DNA from: Herbidospora daliensis
GTDB lineage: Bacteria; Actinomycetota; Actinomycetes; Streptosporangiales; Streptosporangiaceae
Direction of reading: 5' to 3'
DNA: 64,000 nt
NCBI RefSeq assembly: GCF_001570585.1
Contig: NZ_BBXF01000002.1
Location: 1,500,077 to 1,564,076, forward strand
Part shown: positions 43,740 through 53,059 of the stretch, one piece after another
How positions within the stretch are numbered: position 1 is the first letter of the stretch
How the letters are laid out: the number at the start of each line of letters is the position of its first letter
Notes under the pieces: model-generated
Told to the model about the DNA's origin: nothing
Database searches by the model: none
What the model saw: only the letters and a program-made list of their open reading frames with translations
Made by a program: the position numbers and the translations under genes

Positions 43740-44054
43740 ATGATCGCTTCGATCCTTGGCGCCATCATCATCGGTGTGGTGATTGGGGCGCTGGCGCGCC
43801 TGATCCTGCCGGGGCGGCAGAACATCAGCATCGGCATGACGATCCTGGTCGGTATCGTCGCCGCCCTCATCGGGTCGCTCATCGCGGCGCTGTTCGGGTT
43901 CGCCAACACGCGCGGCTTCGACTGGTGGGAGCACATCCTCCAGCTCGTGCTGGCCGTGATCGGCGTCGGCTTCGTCGCCGGCCGGGGCATCACCACAGGT
44001 CGCGGACGTGGACACGGCGGGGCGACCGGGCGTCCGGGCCACAGCGGGATCTAA
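43740..44054 (+). CDS. GlsB/YeaQ/YmgE-family stress membrane protein 1
   Basis: 104 residues, three membrane helices (ILGAIIIGVVIGALARLILP, then TILVGIVAALIGSLIAALFG and HILQLVLAVIGVGFVAG) and a Gly/Arg/His-rich tail. Members are stress-induced small membrane proteins of unknown mechanism. The RBS GGGGGGA precedes the ATG. A closely related paralogue follows after 87 bases, pointing to tandem duplication. Confidence 0.9.
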   Translation: MIASILGAIIIGVVIGALARLILPGRQNISIGMTILVGIVAALIGSLIAALFGFANTRGFDWWEHILQLVLAVIGVGFVAGRGITTGRGRGHGGATGRPGHSGI

Positions 44055-44070
44055 AAAATTCCGGCGCAAG

Positions 44071-44094
44071 GCATATTTTGCCGATAGAGGGTAT
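44071..44094 (+). promoter_or_regulatory. Sigma-B-like promoter of second GlsB-family gene
   Basis: GCAT, 14 bases, GGGTAT: the same GNNT-N14-GGGTA(C/T) pattern as at 43671, with the -10 ending 47 bases before the next ATG. Confidence 0.6.
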
Positions 44095-44141
44095 TCGACC
44101 GCTTGAGCGTGAAGGTGTCACCCTCAAGGGGAGGTCGAATA

Positions 44142-44411
44142 ATGACCATCGCGAGCATTCTCGGCGCAATCGTCATCGGCGCCGTCATCGGTGCGCTGGG
44201 CCGTCTGATTCTGCCCGGCCGTCAGCCGATCGGTTGGATCCTCACCATCGTCGTCGGTATCGTCGCCGCCCTCATCGGCACGGCGATCGCCCAGTCCCTG
44301 GGTGTGGCGACGACCGACGGGATCGACTGGATCGAACTGGTCATGCAGGTCGTCCTGGCCGTCATCGGAGTCGGCGCCGTCGCCGCTCTCCGAGGTCGCA
44401 CCAGGGTCTGA
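44142..44411 (+). CDS. GlsB/YeaQ/YmgE-family stress membrane protein 2
   Basis: 89 residues, paralogue of the preceding gene: the helix 1 region ASILGAIVIGAVIGALGRLI and the Leu-Pro-Gly-Arg-Gln turn are shared. It lacks the long Gly-rich tail. The ATG at 44142 has a GGGGAGG site; an upstream in-frame start (44103) is less likely. Probably a sigma-B-type stress regulon member, judged from the promoter. It converges on the DUF2637 gene at a terminator. Confidence 0.9.
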   Translation: MTIASILGAIVIGAVIGALGRLILPGRQPIGWILTIVVGIVAALIGTAIAQSLGVATTDGIDWIELVMQVVLAVIGVGAVAALRGRTRV

Positions 44412-44429
44412 CCCACACATAGAGGTTGA

Positions 44430-44458
44430 TGCCCGACGGCCGATCCGGCCGTCGGGCA
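44430..44458. terminator. Terminator between convergent genes
   Basis: Perfect 13-bp stem TGCCCGACGGCCG/CGGCCGTCGGGCA (44430-44442 with 44446-44458, loop ATC), followed by CCGCCTTTT on the plus strand. Confidence 0.88.
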
Positions 44459-44477
44459 CCGCCTTTTCCGGGACGGT

Positions 44478-45425
44478 TCAGGAGTCGCTCGGCGGGGTCG
44501 GGGTGCTGCGCAGGTGCCCCGAGGGAGGGGCGGAGACCTCGTCGTCGAGGGGCTCGCGCCGGGCGGCGGTCTCCCCCGGGTCGGCGGCCTCCGGGCCGTG
44601 TTCCGGATCGGGGTCGACCGAGAGGTTGCGCATCGGCTGGGTGTCGACTTCGGACTCGTCGCGCCGGCTCAGCTTCTCGGCGGCCTGGGCGGCGGCCTCG
44701 CCGTACTTCTTGTCGGTCTCGTCGTCGGGCTCGGGCAGCGGGTGGACGAGCACGTCGCCGACGTTGGGCCTGATCAGGTCGCCCCAGCGGGCGGGCCGAG
44801 GTGGCGGCGAGGGGGTGAGCGGGGGCGCCAGCTCCGGCGGCGCGACCGTTTCGGTCACCGGGCTCACCGGGGTCGGCGGCGTGTAGTCGGGGGGCGCGGT
44901 CACGTGGGCGGTGCGGACGAACGGCACCACGTCGTCGCCGGGGTCGTCGTCGAGGTCGGCGTTCTTCGTCTGGGCGTACCGGACGATCAGAAGTAACAAC
45001 CACAGGCCGACGACCAGCATGACCCAGGGCACCAGGGCCACCACGATCGAGGCCGGCTGGACCGCGATGAGCACCCCCGAGGCCACCGTGACGTCGGCCG
45101 CGGCGGCCGCGATCAGCAGCAGGATCAGGATCAGGGCCGCCTGGAGACGGATGACCAGCCGCCCGGGGCGCACCACCGGCACCGCCAGCAGGGCCACCAC
45201 CAGCAGGGCGTCGAAACCGGCCGGGTAGAGGTAGGCGAACTCGGGGTCGGCCCGGCCCTGGAGCGCGAGGGCCCGCAGGTCGTCGAAGGAGAGCACGCAG
45301 GCGGCCCCGGCGAGCACCGCCACTGCGAGGCTCGCGACGATCACGGCCACGCGGCTCAGCAGGCGGGATCCGGAGGAAGACGGACGGGAGGCCGGGCCTG
45401 CCGTCGCGGGGGGATTCGCGTCCAT
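44478..45425 (-). CDS. DUF2637 (SpdB-like) membrane protein
   Basis: 315 residues: four membrane helices in the first 160 residues (for example RVAVIVASLAVAVLAGAACV and MLVVGLWLLLLIVRYAQ), and then a long charged, Pro-rich cytoplasmic tail. DUF2637 proteins resemble plasmid spread proteins (SpdB) but are also chromosomal in actinomycetes. Function unknown. It is divergent from the PPOX-like gene. Confidence 0.8.
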   Translation of the reverse strand: MDANPPATAGPASRPSSSGSRLLSRVAVIVASLAVAVLAGAACVLSFDDLRALALQGRADPEFAYLYPAGFDALLVVALLAVPVVRPGRLVIRLQAALILILLLIAAAAADVTVASGVLIAVQPASIVVALVPWVMLVVGLWLLLLIVRYAQTKNADLDDDPGDDVVPFVRTAHVTAPPDYTPPTPVSPVTETVAPPELAPPLTPSPPPRPARWGDLIRPNVGDVLVHPLPEPDDETDKKYGEAAAQAAEKLSRRDESEVDTQPMRNLSVDPDPEHGPEAADPGETAARREPLDDEVSAPPSGHLRSTPTPPSDS

Positions 45426-45497
45426 GGCGTGTCGAGCCTAGCGACTCGGGTGCCCCCGGCCGTTTTATGACACGTACGAAATGGCATGATCGCTCCT

Positions 45498-45893
45498 ATG
45501 GGAGAGCAGACCTTGCCTGACGGCGTTCGTTCCTTGTTCGACGGGGCGAATTTCGCCACCGTCTCCAGCGTCAACCCCGACGGAAGCCCGCAGGCCTCCG
45601 TGGTGTGGGTGCGCACGGACGGCGACGCGATTCTCTTCTCGACGGTCAAGGGACGCAGAAAGCACCGCAACATGGAACGCGACCCGCGCGTCTCCATTCT
45701 GATCGTCGACCCGGCCGACCCCTACGTGTACGCCGAGGTCAGAGGCTCGGTCACGCTGTTCGACGACCCCCACGGCGACCTCATCCAAGAGCTTTCGCAC
45801 AAATACGCCGGGAAACCTTTCGTCGAGGGCAGCCCCGACAACGAGCGGGTGATCGTACGGATCGCCCCGGAGAAGGTGTATCTCCGAGGCTGA
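45498..45893 (+). CDS. PPOX-class F420-dependent flavin/deazaflavin oxidoreductase-like protein
   Basis: 131 residues of the split beta-barrel fold: FATVSSVNPDGSPQASVVWV, GRRKHRNMERDPRVSI and EVRGSVTLFDD are the typical family segments. Actinobacterial members bind F420 or FMN and reduce small substrates. The ATG at 45498 is chosen over an upstream one at 45486 by alignment to the family's start. Confidence 0.88.
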   Translation: MGEQTLPDGVRSLFDGANFATVSSVNPDGSPQASVVWVRTDGDAILFSTVKGRRKHRNMERDPRVSILIVDPADPYVYAEVRGSVTLFDDPHGDLIQELSHKYAGKPFVEGSPDNERVIVRIAPEKVYLRG

Positions 45894-45950
45894 CGCTCAC
45901 GGTTTCTCATCTCGGCCTGTGCTGGCCGGGAAGGCGTTAGCCTTGCCTTT

Positions 45951-47345
<1,395 letters not shown>

Positions 47346-47382
47346 TCTGGGGCGCTCGAAATCACGGATAGGCTTTTTAGTT

Positions 47383-48330
47383 ATGGCAGCAGCGGGACGT
47401 AAACGGCAGGGCGCCACTCGGGGCACCGGGGGCAAGGTTCGGCGTTCTCTGGCGGGCAAGGGGCCTACGCCGCCCGCTGAGGACCGTCACTGGTACAAGG
47501 ACAAGGCCCGCGCCGAGCGGGTCGCCCGCGAGGAGCGCGGTGGCGCTTCGCCTCGGAAGGCTCCGGTGCGGGCCCGGAAGTCCGAGGACGCGCCTGAGTA
47601 CATCGGCGGGCGTAACCCCGTCGTGGAGGCGCTGCGGGCCGGGGTGCCTGCCTCTGCCCTCTATGTCGCGGCGCGGATCGAGAACGACGACCGGGTCCGG
47701 GAGTCGATCAAGATCGCGGCCGACAAGGGGATCGCGCTGCTGGAGGTCGACCGGGGGAAGCTTGACCGGTTGACCGAGGGCGGGGTGCACCAGGGGGTCG
47801 CGCTTCAGATTCCGGCTTACGAGTATGCGCATCCGATCGATCTGGTGCGGTTCGCTTCCGATGCGGCCGAGGTGCCGTTGATCGTGGCGCTCGACGGGGT
47901 TACGGACCCTCGGAACCTTGGGGCTATCGCTCGGTCGGCTGCTGCGTTTGGGGCGCATGGGTTGCTGGTGCCTGGGCGGCGGTCTGCGGGGGTTACGGCG
48001 GGGGCTTGGAAGACTTCTGCGGGGACGCTTGCTTCGCTTCCTGTGGCTCGGGGGGCGAACCTTACGCAGGCGCTTCAGGGGTATCGGGAGGAAGGGCTCT
48101 TCGTCGTTGGGCTTGACGGGGAGTCTCGGACGGACATCGGGGACATGACGCTGGCTGCTGAGCCTCTCGTCGTTGTCGTGGGGTCTGAGGGTAAGGGGCT
48201 GTCCCGGTTGGTGCGGGAGAGCTGTGACCAGGTGGTTCGTATCCCGATGGCGGCTGCGGCCGAGTCGCTCAACGCGGGGGTCGCGGCCGGCATCGCTCTT
48301 TACGAGGTGAGTCGCCTGCGTCGGGGGTAG
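47383..48330 (+). CDS. rlmB: 23S rRNA 2'-O-methyltransferase RlmB (TrmH/SpoU family)
   Basis: 315 residues: a basic disordered N-terminus, the substrate-binding domain (IGGRNPVVEALRAG), then the trefoil-knot SPOUT domain with ALDGVTDPRNLGAIARSA, VVGSEGKGLSRLV and IPMAAAAESLNAGVA. It methylates G2251 (E. coli numbering) in 23S rRNA. TAGGCT is eight bases before the ATG. Codon use turns noticeably less C-rich in its second half. A tRNA gene follows. Confidence 0.95.
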   Translation: MAAAGRKRQGATRGTGGKVRRSLAGKGPTPPAEDRHWYKDKARAERVAREERGGASPRKAPVRARKSEDAPEYIGGRNPVVEALRAGVPASALYVAARIENDDRVRESIKIAADKGIALLEVDRGKLDRLTEGGVHQGVALQIPAYEYAHPIDLVRFASDAAEVPLIVALDGVTDPRNLGAIARSAAAFGAHGLLVPGRRSAGVTAGAWKTSAGTLASLPVARGANLTQALQGYREEGLFVVGLDGESRTDIGDMTLAAEPLVVVVGSEGKGLSRLVRESCDQVVRIPMAAAAESLNAGVAAGIALYEVSRLRRG

Positions 48331-48357
48331 GTGTGTACTAGACTAGCCATGGTTCCG

Positions 48358-48430
48358 GCCGCCTTAGCTCAATCGGCAGAGCATCTGTCTTGTAAACAGA
48401 AGGTCTGGGGTTCGATTCCCCAAGGCGGCT
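48358..48430 (+). tRNA. tRNA-Thr (anticodon TGT)
   Basis: 73-nt cloverleaf: acceptor GCCGCCT/AGGCGGC with T discriminator, D arm GCTC/GAGC, anticodon stem TCTGT/ACAGA with loop CTTGTAA giving TGT, T arm TGGGG/CCCCA with loop TTCGATT. CCA is not encoded. It reads ACA. It borders the accessory stretch on its right. Confidence 0.97.
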
Positions 48431-48438
48431 CTGATGGT

Positions 48439-48463
48439 TCGGCCTCTCATCGCGAGAGGCCGA
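48439..48463 (+). terminator. Hairpin after tRNA-Thr
   Basis: TCGGCCTCTC and GAGAGGCCGA pair with a short loop, followed by TATTTAG; it lies nine bases after the tRNA. Confidence 0.75.
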
Positions 48464-48795
48464 TATTTAGTTATGGCTTCCTCCCGCAAGAAGCTTGTGT
48501 CGCATTTTTGCCAAGTTTCGATGGAACGTTCCAATTGGGGGGTGATAAATATGGGTAATCCTCCCATACGAGACGGTCCGTAAGCAGGCCGAATCTCCGT
48601 TTTGGGGTCGATTTTCCTGTGCCTGACAATCTATTTGGCATCGTGCTTTAAGCGTTAGAAATATGACGCTAAAGTAAGAAATTTTAGGCAGAGAAGCCCC
48701 GCGGTGCCCGGGTCTCTGCCTCGCGTCGCTGGTGATCAGAGCGTTGCGACGAAGATGGGCCTGCCGCGGGCCGAAAGCTGAAAGGTGGTCCGCGG
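48464..48795. other. AT-rich intergenic stretch before the accessory region
   Basis: No gene is seen. The stretch is clearly richer in A/T than its surroundings (for example around 48590-48690). It contains an 8-bp inverted repeat GGCAGAGA/TCTCTGCC (48687-48694 with 48713-48720) framing a GC-rich loop, and the likely promoter of the transporter gene. No copy of the tRNA-Thr 3' end or integrase was noticed. Confidence 0.5.
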
Positions 48796-50709
48796 GTGGA
48801 TCGGCGGCAGTCGCTGTTGGGTTTCTGGGTAGGTCTCACCAGCACAACGGTCGTGGCTCGAACGTTGTCTCTGACGTATCCACTCCTTGCGCTGGATCAC
48901 TCTGGCTCCCCAATGGCGGTTGGTTGGGCAAGTTTCATGCTCGCGCTGCCTGGATTCCTGTTTTATCTGCCTTTCGGTGCGATCATAGACAGAATCGACC
49001 CTTCTCGACTTATGAGAGTGGTCGAAGTTGTTCGTGGACTTATGTTGCTCCTTGTCGGCGTTCTACTGGTCTTCGACTTCCTGTCCCTTCCGGTGATCCT
49101 GGTCGCCGCCTTCGTCGAGGGCGCGATGTGGATCGCCTATTCTCTCGCCGAAGCGGCCCTGATTCCGATGGTCCGCAGTGAGCGGCTGACCCGGTTCCTC
49201 GCCTCCAGCGAGCGCAGCACCCAGGTGGGTTCCTTGATCGCTCGGCCGCTGGCCGGGTTCCTCTACGGCCTGCAGCACGCCGTGCCCTTCCTCGTCGCGC
49301 CGTTCTTTCTTCTCGTCTCTGCGGTGACGGTTCCTTCGGCGCGGGTGCGGCGGACCGAAGTGCGGGGGCGGCGGGAGCCGTTGTGGGCGTCCATGGGAGA
49401 GGGGCTGCGAGAGCTGGCCCGGCATCGGTTCCTGATGGTCGCCGTCATCCTGACGAGCACGACGAATCTGATGATCAATGCCTTGATCGTCGTCTTCATC
49501 GCCGGGTACGCGACGGAACTCGGCGCCGCCGACATCGGGTTCTACCTCATGTTCGGGAGCATCGGCGGGACCCTGGGCACGCTCCTGGCCAGGACCATCC
49601 GTCCCGAGAACTGGGTGCTCTATGTTCAGCTCGGCGTCGCGGCCGTCGCCATGCTGGCCATCGCCCTGCATCCCAGCCCGGTGTCGTTCTCGCTGGGCCT
49701 GCTGCTGACCGGATGGGGTACCGCCACCAACATCGCCATGCGCAGCTATGAGGGGGTCTACGTCAGGCGTCGAAAACGCGCACGGGTGGCGAGTGTCTCG
49801 CGCCTTCTCAGCCACACCGCGGTGACGGTCGCGGCCCCGTTGGGCGGCGCGCTGGTCACCGTATACGACGTCGATCAGGCTGCTTTCATGTTGGCCTGGG
49901 GCTTCGCCTTCGTGGCGGGCCTGTTGCTGGTGTGGCGAATCGTGTCGTGGACGATCACGATCGTGCGCCGGTACGCGACGTACGGCGTCTACGGCGTTTT
50001 CGACGCGCCGAGATTCGAGGCGGTGGTCGGCGCGGTGGGCCTGCGGATGGCCTCACTGGCCATCGGCCCACCGCTCAGCCAGGCGGTGGAGATGTACCGG
50101 GAGTGGTGGTGCCTTCGCCGCCATCGCGGCTGCGGCGAGGTCGGCCGCTTCTGCGGCATTTCCGGCCTGTTGCTCGACCAGAGCCGCGTAAAGGAGGGCT
50201 GGACCGTGTTCCATCGTGGTCGCGCGTACGATCGTGATCTCATTCCGCGCTTCGTCGATGTCCCCGCGCAGCGCCAGCGCGTACGCGTAGGCGGCGCGGA
50301 CCCATGGCTCACGTATCGGGCCGAGACGGGAGAAGTCGAGCAGCGCCTCGTCGACACGGTGAAGATGAAGCAGGATCTCGGCGCGGGCGCGCAGGGCGGG
50401 CCACGAGGTGGGGTCGTCGTCGAGCACACGGTCGAGCGTCTTGAGCGCGTTGTCGTCGTGGCGCCCGTGCCAGTAGGTCCACGCGAGCTCGATGCGGATG
50501 CCCTGATCGTCCGGGACCCGTTGAATCGCGGACTTGATGTCCTGAATGGCGCGTCGCGTCTCGCCGAGCGCGCGACGGGCCCGGCCGCTTGCCGCCAGAA
50601 GGCGGCCCACGCTCTCCGTGCGCCCGTGGACGTCGAAGAGGGCGGCTGCCTCGCGGTAATGGTCGATGGCCGTCGCGTACCGGGCGTCCTGGAAGGCGAC
50701 GTCTCCTAG
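48796..50709 (+). CDS. MFS transporter with an antisense-overlapping 3' extension
   Basis: The first 390 residues or so are a major facilitator superfamily exporter of the MFS_3 (enterobactin exporter-like) type: twelve helices, LYPLLALDHSGSPMAVG near the start and IDRIDPSRLMRVVEVVRG after helix 2. No stop codon follows the last helix (about base 49970), so the frame runs on to 50709, the last 657 bases being antisense to the nSTAND gene and unlike any protein. The natural 3' end was probably lost at a junction near 50.0 kb. AAAGGTGG supports the GTG start. Confidence 0.7.
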   Translation: MDRRQSLLGFWVGLTSTTVVARTLSLTYPLLALDHSGSPMAVGWASFMLALPGFLFYLPFGAIIDRIDPSRLMRVVEVVRGLMLLLVGVLLVFDFLSLPVILVAAFVEGAMWIAYSLAEAALIPMVRSERLTRFLASSERSTQVGSLIARPLAGFLYGLQHAVPFLVAPFFLLVSAVTVPSARVRRTEVRGRREPLWASMGEGLRELARHRFLMVAVILTSTTNLMINALIVVFIAGYATELGAADIGFYLMFGSIGGTLGTLLARTIRPENWVLYVQLGVAAVAMLAIALHPSPVSFSLGLLLTGWGTATNIAMRSYEGVYVRRRKRARVASVSRLLSHTAVTVAAPLGGALVTVYDVDQAAFMLAWGFAFVAGLLLVWRIVSWTITIVRRYATYGVYGVFDAPRFEAVVGAVGLRMASLAIGPPLSQAVEMYREWWCLRRHRGCGEVGRFCGISGLLLDQSRVKEGWTVFHRGRAYDRDLIPRFVDVPAQRQRVRVGGADPWLTYRAETGEVEQRLVDTVKMKQDLGAGAQGGPRGGVVVEHTVERLERVVVVAPVPVGPRELDADALIVRDPLNRGLDVLNGASRLAERATGPAACRQKAAHALRAPVDVEEGGCLAVMVDGRRVPGVLEGDVS

Positions 50710-52026
50710 GAACGACTCGATCTCGGCCTTGAGCCGGGAGGAGTCGGTCCGGTCGAACGCGTCTCTGGCGTCGCGGCGGGCGCGGGCGAAGTCGCCCTCT
50801 CGGAGGGCGTGCTGGGCGGTGTGGAGGAGCTGCTGGGCGGTTCGGCTGTCGACCACCACGTCGCCGGCCTCCGCACGGATCAGGCGGACGAGGCTCTCGT
50901 GTGACAGCTCGTACCACTGGGCGTCGTCTCCCGTGACGCCCGGGCGCGGGGTGAGGATGTGGTGGTCGACCAGGGCGGCGACCACGTCGTTCGGGATTCC
51001 GGCCGTCATGGTCTCGCCCCGGTAGACCGGCGTCTTGGCCGAGTCGGCGATGAAGTTGTCGCGCAGCCAGGCGCGCAGGCGTGCGGTGTCGCCGTCGAGG
51101 TGGTCGCGGGCGACCTCGGCGATCGTCTGGTCGACGAACTTCTCCAGCGATTTGCGCACGTTGGCGTACCGGATGACATGGTCGGTGGTGATGTGGGTGA
51201 CGTCCGGAGGCAGCGAATCCCACAGGACCGTGCAGACGACCTGGAGCTGGACGGGTTCGATGGCCTTCGACTCCGGGGCGGTGCCGTCTCCGCTCAGGTC
51301 GTCGATCAGCCGCTGGGCGGCGGCGTCGTCAAAGGAGTAGGGGGTGCCGGTGAGCGGCCCCACGATCGCCTGGGTCGCGGCCGGTGGCTCCAGGGCCCCG
51401 AGGGTGAAACGGCCTTTGGTCATGACGTCGAGGAGACGTTCGTCGCGGAGGATCGCGCCGGCCTGGTCGTTCCTGATCGAGATCAGCACGCGCAGGTCGG
51501 GATCCGTGCTGAGAGCCGTGACGAGCTGGTCGAGGAACCACTCGTGATAGGGCGTCCGCCGGTGGTTTCCCAGGAACAGCTCCTCGGCCTGGTCGATCGA
51601 GGCCAGGCGGAGCACCGGGTCGCCGTAGCGGTCCTGCCTGGGCGGGCGGCGTCTGAAGAACCGTTCGAGAGTGAGGCTGGCCAGCCGAGAGGGACGTTCT
51701 CCGGGAGACCACGACGACAGCAGCGCGTAGACGTGGGGATTGTGTTCGGGCAGCGCCGCCCGGGGAAACGTGGAGGTGACCGAGACCCGGCCCACCGGCA
51801 GGATGTCGTTCTGCGACGGATCGAGCAGGGGCATGACGCCCGCGTTGAGCAGCGAGGTCTTGCCCGCGCCCGACGGGCCCGACAACACCGTGATCTGGTT
51901 GGATCGCCAGAGATCGCAGACCTCGTGCGCCTCGCGTGCCCGGCCGAAGAACTTGCCGCTGTCCTGGCGGCGGAAGGCACGCAGGCCGACGTAGGGTTCG
52001 AGGGTCGGCTGATCTCGGCCGGTCAC
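50053..52026 (-). CDS. nSTAND1-type ATPase with TPR repeats
   Basis: 657 residues. The N-terminus EPYVGLRAFRRQDSGKFFGR is the standard start of nSTAND1 NTPases. Walker A is GPSGAGKTS (50-58), the Walker B-like strand LRLASIDQAEE is at about 139-149, followed by a winged-helix/helical region with ELSHESLVRLI, then about 250 residues of TPR-like repeats. STAND proteins oligomerise on sensing a ligand and switch on a partner effector. Its GTG overlaps the SIR2 gene stop (GTGA), so the SIR2 protein is the probable effector. Part of the antisense MFS frame covers its C-terminal third. Confidence 0.85.
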   Translation of the reverse strand: MTGRDQPTLEPYVGLRAFRRQDSGKFFGRAREAHEVCDLWRSNQITVLSGPSGAGKTSLLNAGVMPLLDPSQNDILPVGRVSVTSTFPRAALPEHNPHVYALLSSWSPGERPSRLASLTLERFFRRRPPRQDRYGDPVLRLASIDQAEELFLGNHRRTPYHEWFLDQLVTALSTDPDLRVLISIRNDQAGAILRDERLLDVMTKGRFTLGALEPPAATQAIVGPLTGTPYSFDDAAAQRLIDDLSGDGTAPESKAIEPVQLQVVCTVLWDSLPPDVTHITTDHVIRYANVRKSLEKFVDQTIAEVARDHLDGDTARLRAWLRDNFIADSAKTPVYRGETMTAGIPNDVVAALVDHHILTPRPGVTGDDAQWYELSHESLVRLIRAEAGDVVVDSRTAQQLLHTAQHALREGDFARARRDARDAFDRTDSSRLKAEIESFLGDVAFQDARYATAIDHYREAAALFDVHGRTESVGRLLAASGRARRALGETRRAIQDIKSAIQRVPDDQGIRIELAWTYWHGRHDDNALKTLDRVLDDDPTSWPALRARAEILLHLHRVDEALLDFSRLGPIREPWVRAAYAYALALRGDIDEARNEITIVRATTMEHGPALLYAALVEQQAGNAAEAADLAAAAMAAKAPPLPVHLHRLAERWADGQ

Positions 52027-52913
52027 GGCATGGCTCCCATCCGCTCGCGTAACTCCTTGCAGAACTCGTCGATGCCGCCCCAGTAGACCGAGATCTGCCA
52101 CTCGGCGTAGTACCAGTTCAGCAGGCCCTTTATGTCCTCGATGGTGGAGCCCGAGGTGGGGGCGAGCTGGATGCTCACGTGGCGGCGCCTGCTGATCGCC
52201 GGGATCGACCGGCCGAGCTCCTGGAACAACATCCGGAACGTCGAGTCCTGCAGGCTGTATCCGACGAACAGCAGCGGACGGGTGGTCAGCGCCGCGAGGA
52301 TCGACGGAGGGAACATCCGGGTCGTGCCGTTGGTGCGCTCGATGATGAAGTTGCGCAGGAAGACCATGTAGTCGTCTTCGGCCAGCACGAAGCTGGCCGG
52401 ATCGCGCATCGCGCCGTGCAGGTGGTAGACGAGCGGGGTCGCCGGGCTGGGGTTGAAGCCGGGGGTCTCCGCGAACAGCGGGTCGGGGGCGATGGTTTCG
52501 GTCCACGGGCAGATGGTCGCGATGGCCGACTTCGTGCGGGTCGCCAGGGCCTGGACGATGAAGTCGTCGTAGTTGGTGGTCAGGTAGACCGGCAGCGGGA
52601 AGTCGGCCAGCAGGGCGTGGGGCTCGTTCGGGTTGGTGAAGTCGGGTGTCCTGGCGTCTTCGGTCAGCACGTCTCTGACCCGGTTCTTGACGTAGTGGAG
52701 ATCGCCGTATTTCACGCCCGCGTACTGGGCCACCCGCAGCAGCTCGGATCCGTTCGGACCCGGGTAGCCGCACATGGCCGCGAGCCTCTCACTGAGCTCG
52801 GCGCCCGATGGGAGAACGCTCGCTGAGGCGCCCGCGCCCACGAAAGGGGTGCAGTGGCCGGCCCTCAATTGGTAGATGAGCCGTTCCCAATCCTCGTCGC
52901 GCATTTCGCCCAT
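52023..52913 (-). CDS. SIR2-domain protein (probable NADase effector)
   Basis: 296 residues of the SIR2_2 type found in antiphage systems. NAD-site motifs are in order: FVGAGAS (24-30), LTTNYDDFI (111-119), catalytic His in VYHLHGAMRD (162-171) and LFVGYSLQDSTF (215-226). Defence SIR2 proteins cleave NAD to stop phage growth. The ATG at 52913 is picked for the GGTGGAG site before it. It sits between the fxsA-like peptide gene (147 bases upstream) and the nSTAND ATPase gene (overlapping). Confidence 0.85.
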   Translation of the reverse strand: MGEMRDEDWERLIYQLRAGHCTPFVGAGASASVLPSGAELSERLAAMCGYPGPNGSELLRVAQYAGVKYGDLHYVKNRVRDVLTEDARTPDFTNPNEPHALLADFPLPVYLTTNYDDFIVQALATRTKSAIATICPWTETIAPDPLFAETPGFNPSPATPLVYHLHGAMRDPASFVLAEDDYMVFLRNFIIERTNGTTRMFPPSILAALTTRPLLFVGYSLQDSTFRMLFQELGRSIPAISRRRHVSIQLAPTSGSTIEDIKGLLNWYYAEWQISVYWGGIDEFCKELRERMGAMP

Positions 52914-53012
52914 GCATTGCTCCACCTCATCGGCCCGATGTTCGTTCCTGACTGTAGAGCCAGTCGCCGTGAGATGACCGGTGGGATTTTTTCGGCCCTG
53001 CGGGCAGGTGGC

Positions 53013-53051
53013 CGGGAGGGCGCGGATCATCATCGGTACACGACCCTCCCG
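53013..53051. repeat. Inverted repeat between the peptide gene and the SIR2 gene
   Basis: CGGGAGGG (53013-53020) pairs with CCCTCCCG (53044-53051) in the gap between the precursor stop (53060) and the SIR2 start (52913). On the minus strand it could act as an attenuating hairpin, making more peptide mRNA than effector mRNA. No T run follows. Confidence 0.4.
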
Positions 53052-53059
53052 CCGTTGCG

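Noticed and set aside
45894-45950. T-box leader before cysS
   Set aside because: The gap is only 57 bases and a leaderless TAGCCT promoter is present; there is no room for a T-box.
48358-48430. tRNA-Thr as an integration site of the 48.4-58.4 kb block
   Set aside because: No integrase and no second copy of the tRNA 3' end were noticed to the right; kept only as a junction of interest.
48331-48558. 75-codon ORF after rlmB
   Set aside because: It runs through tRNA-Thr, so it is not a protein gene.
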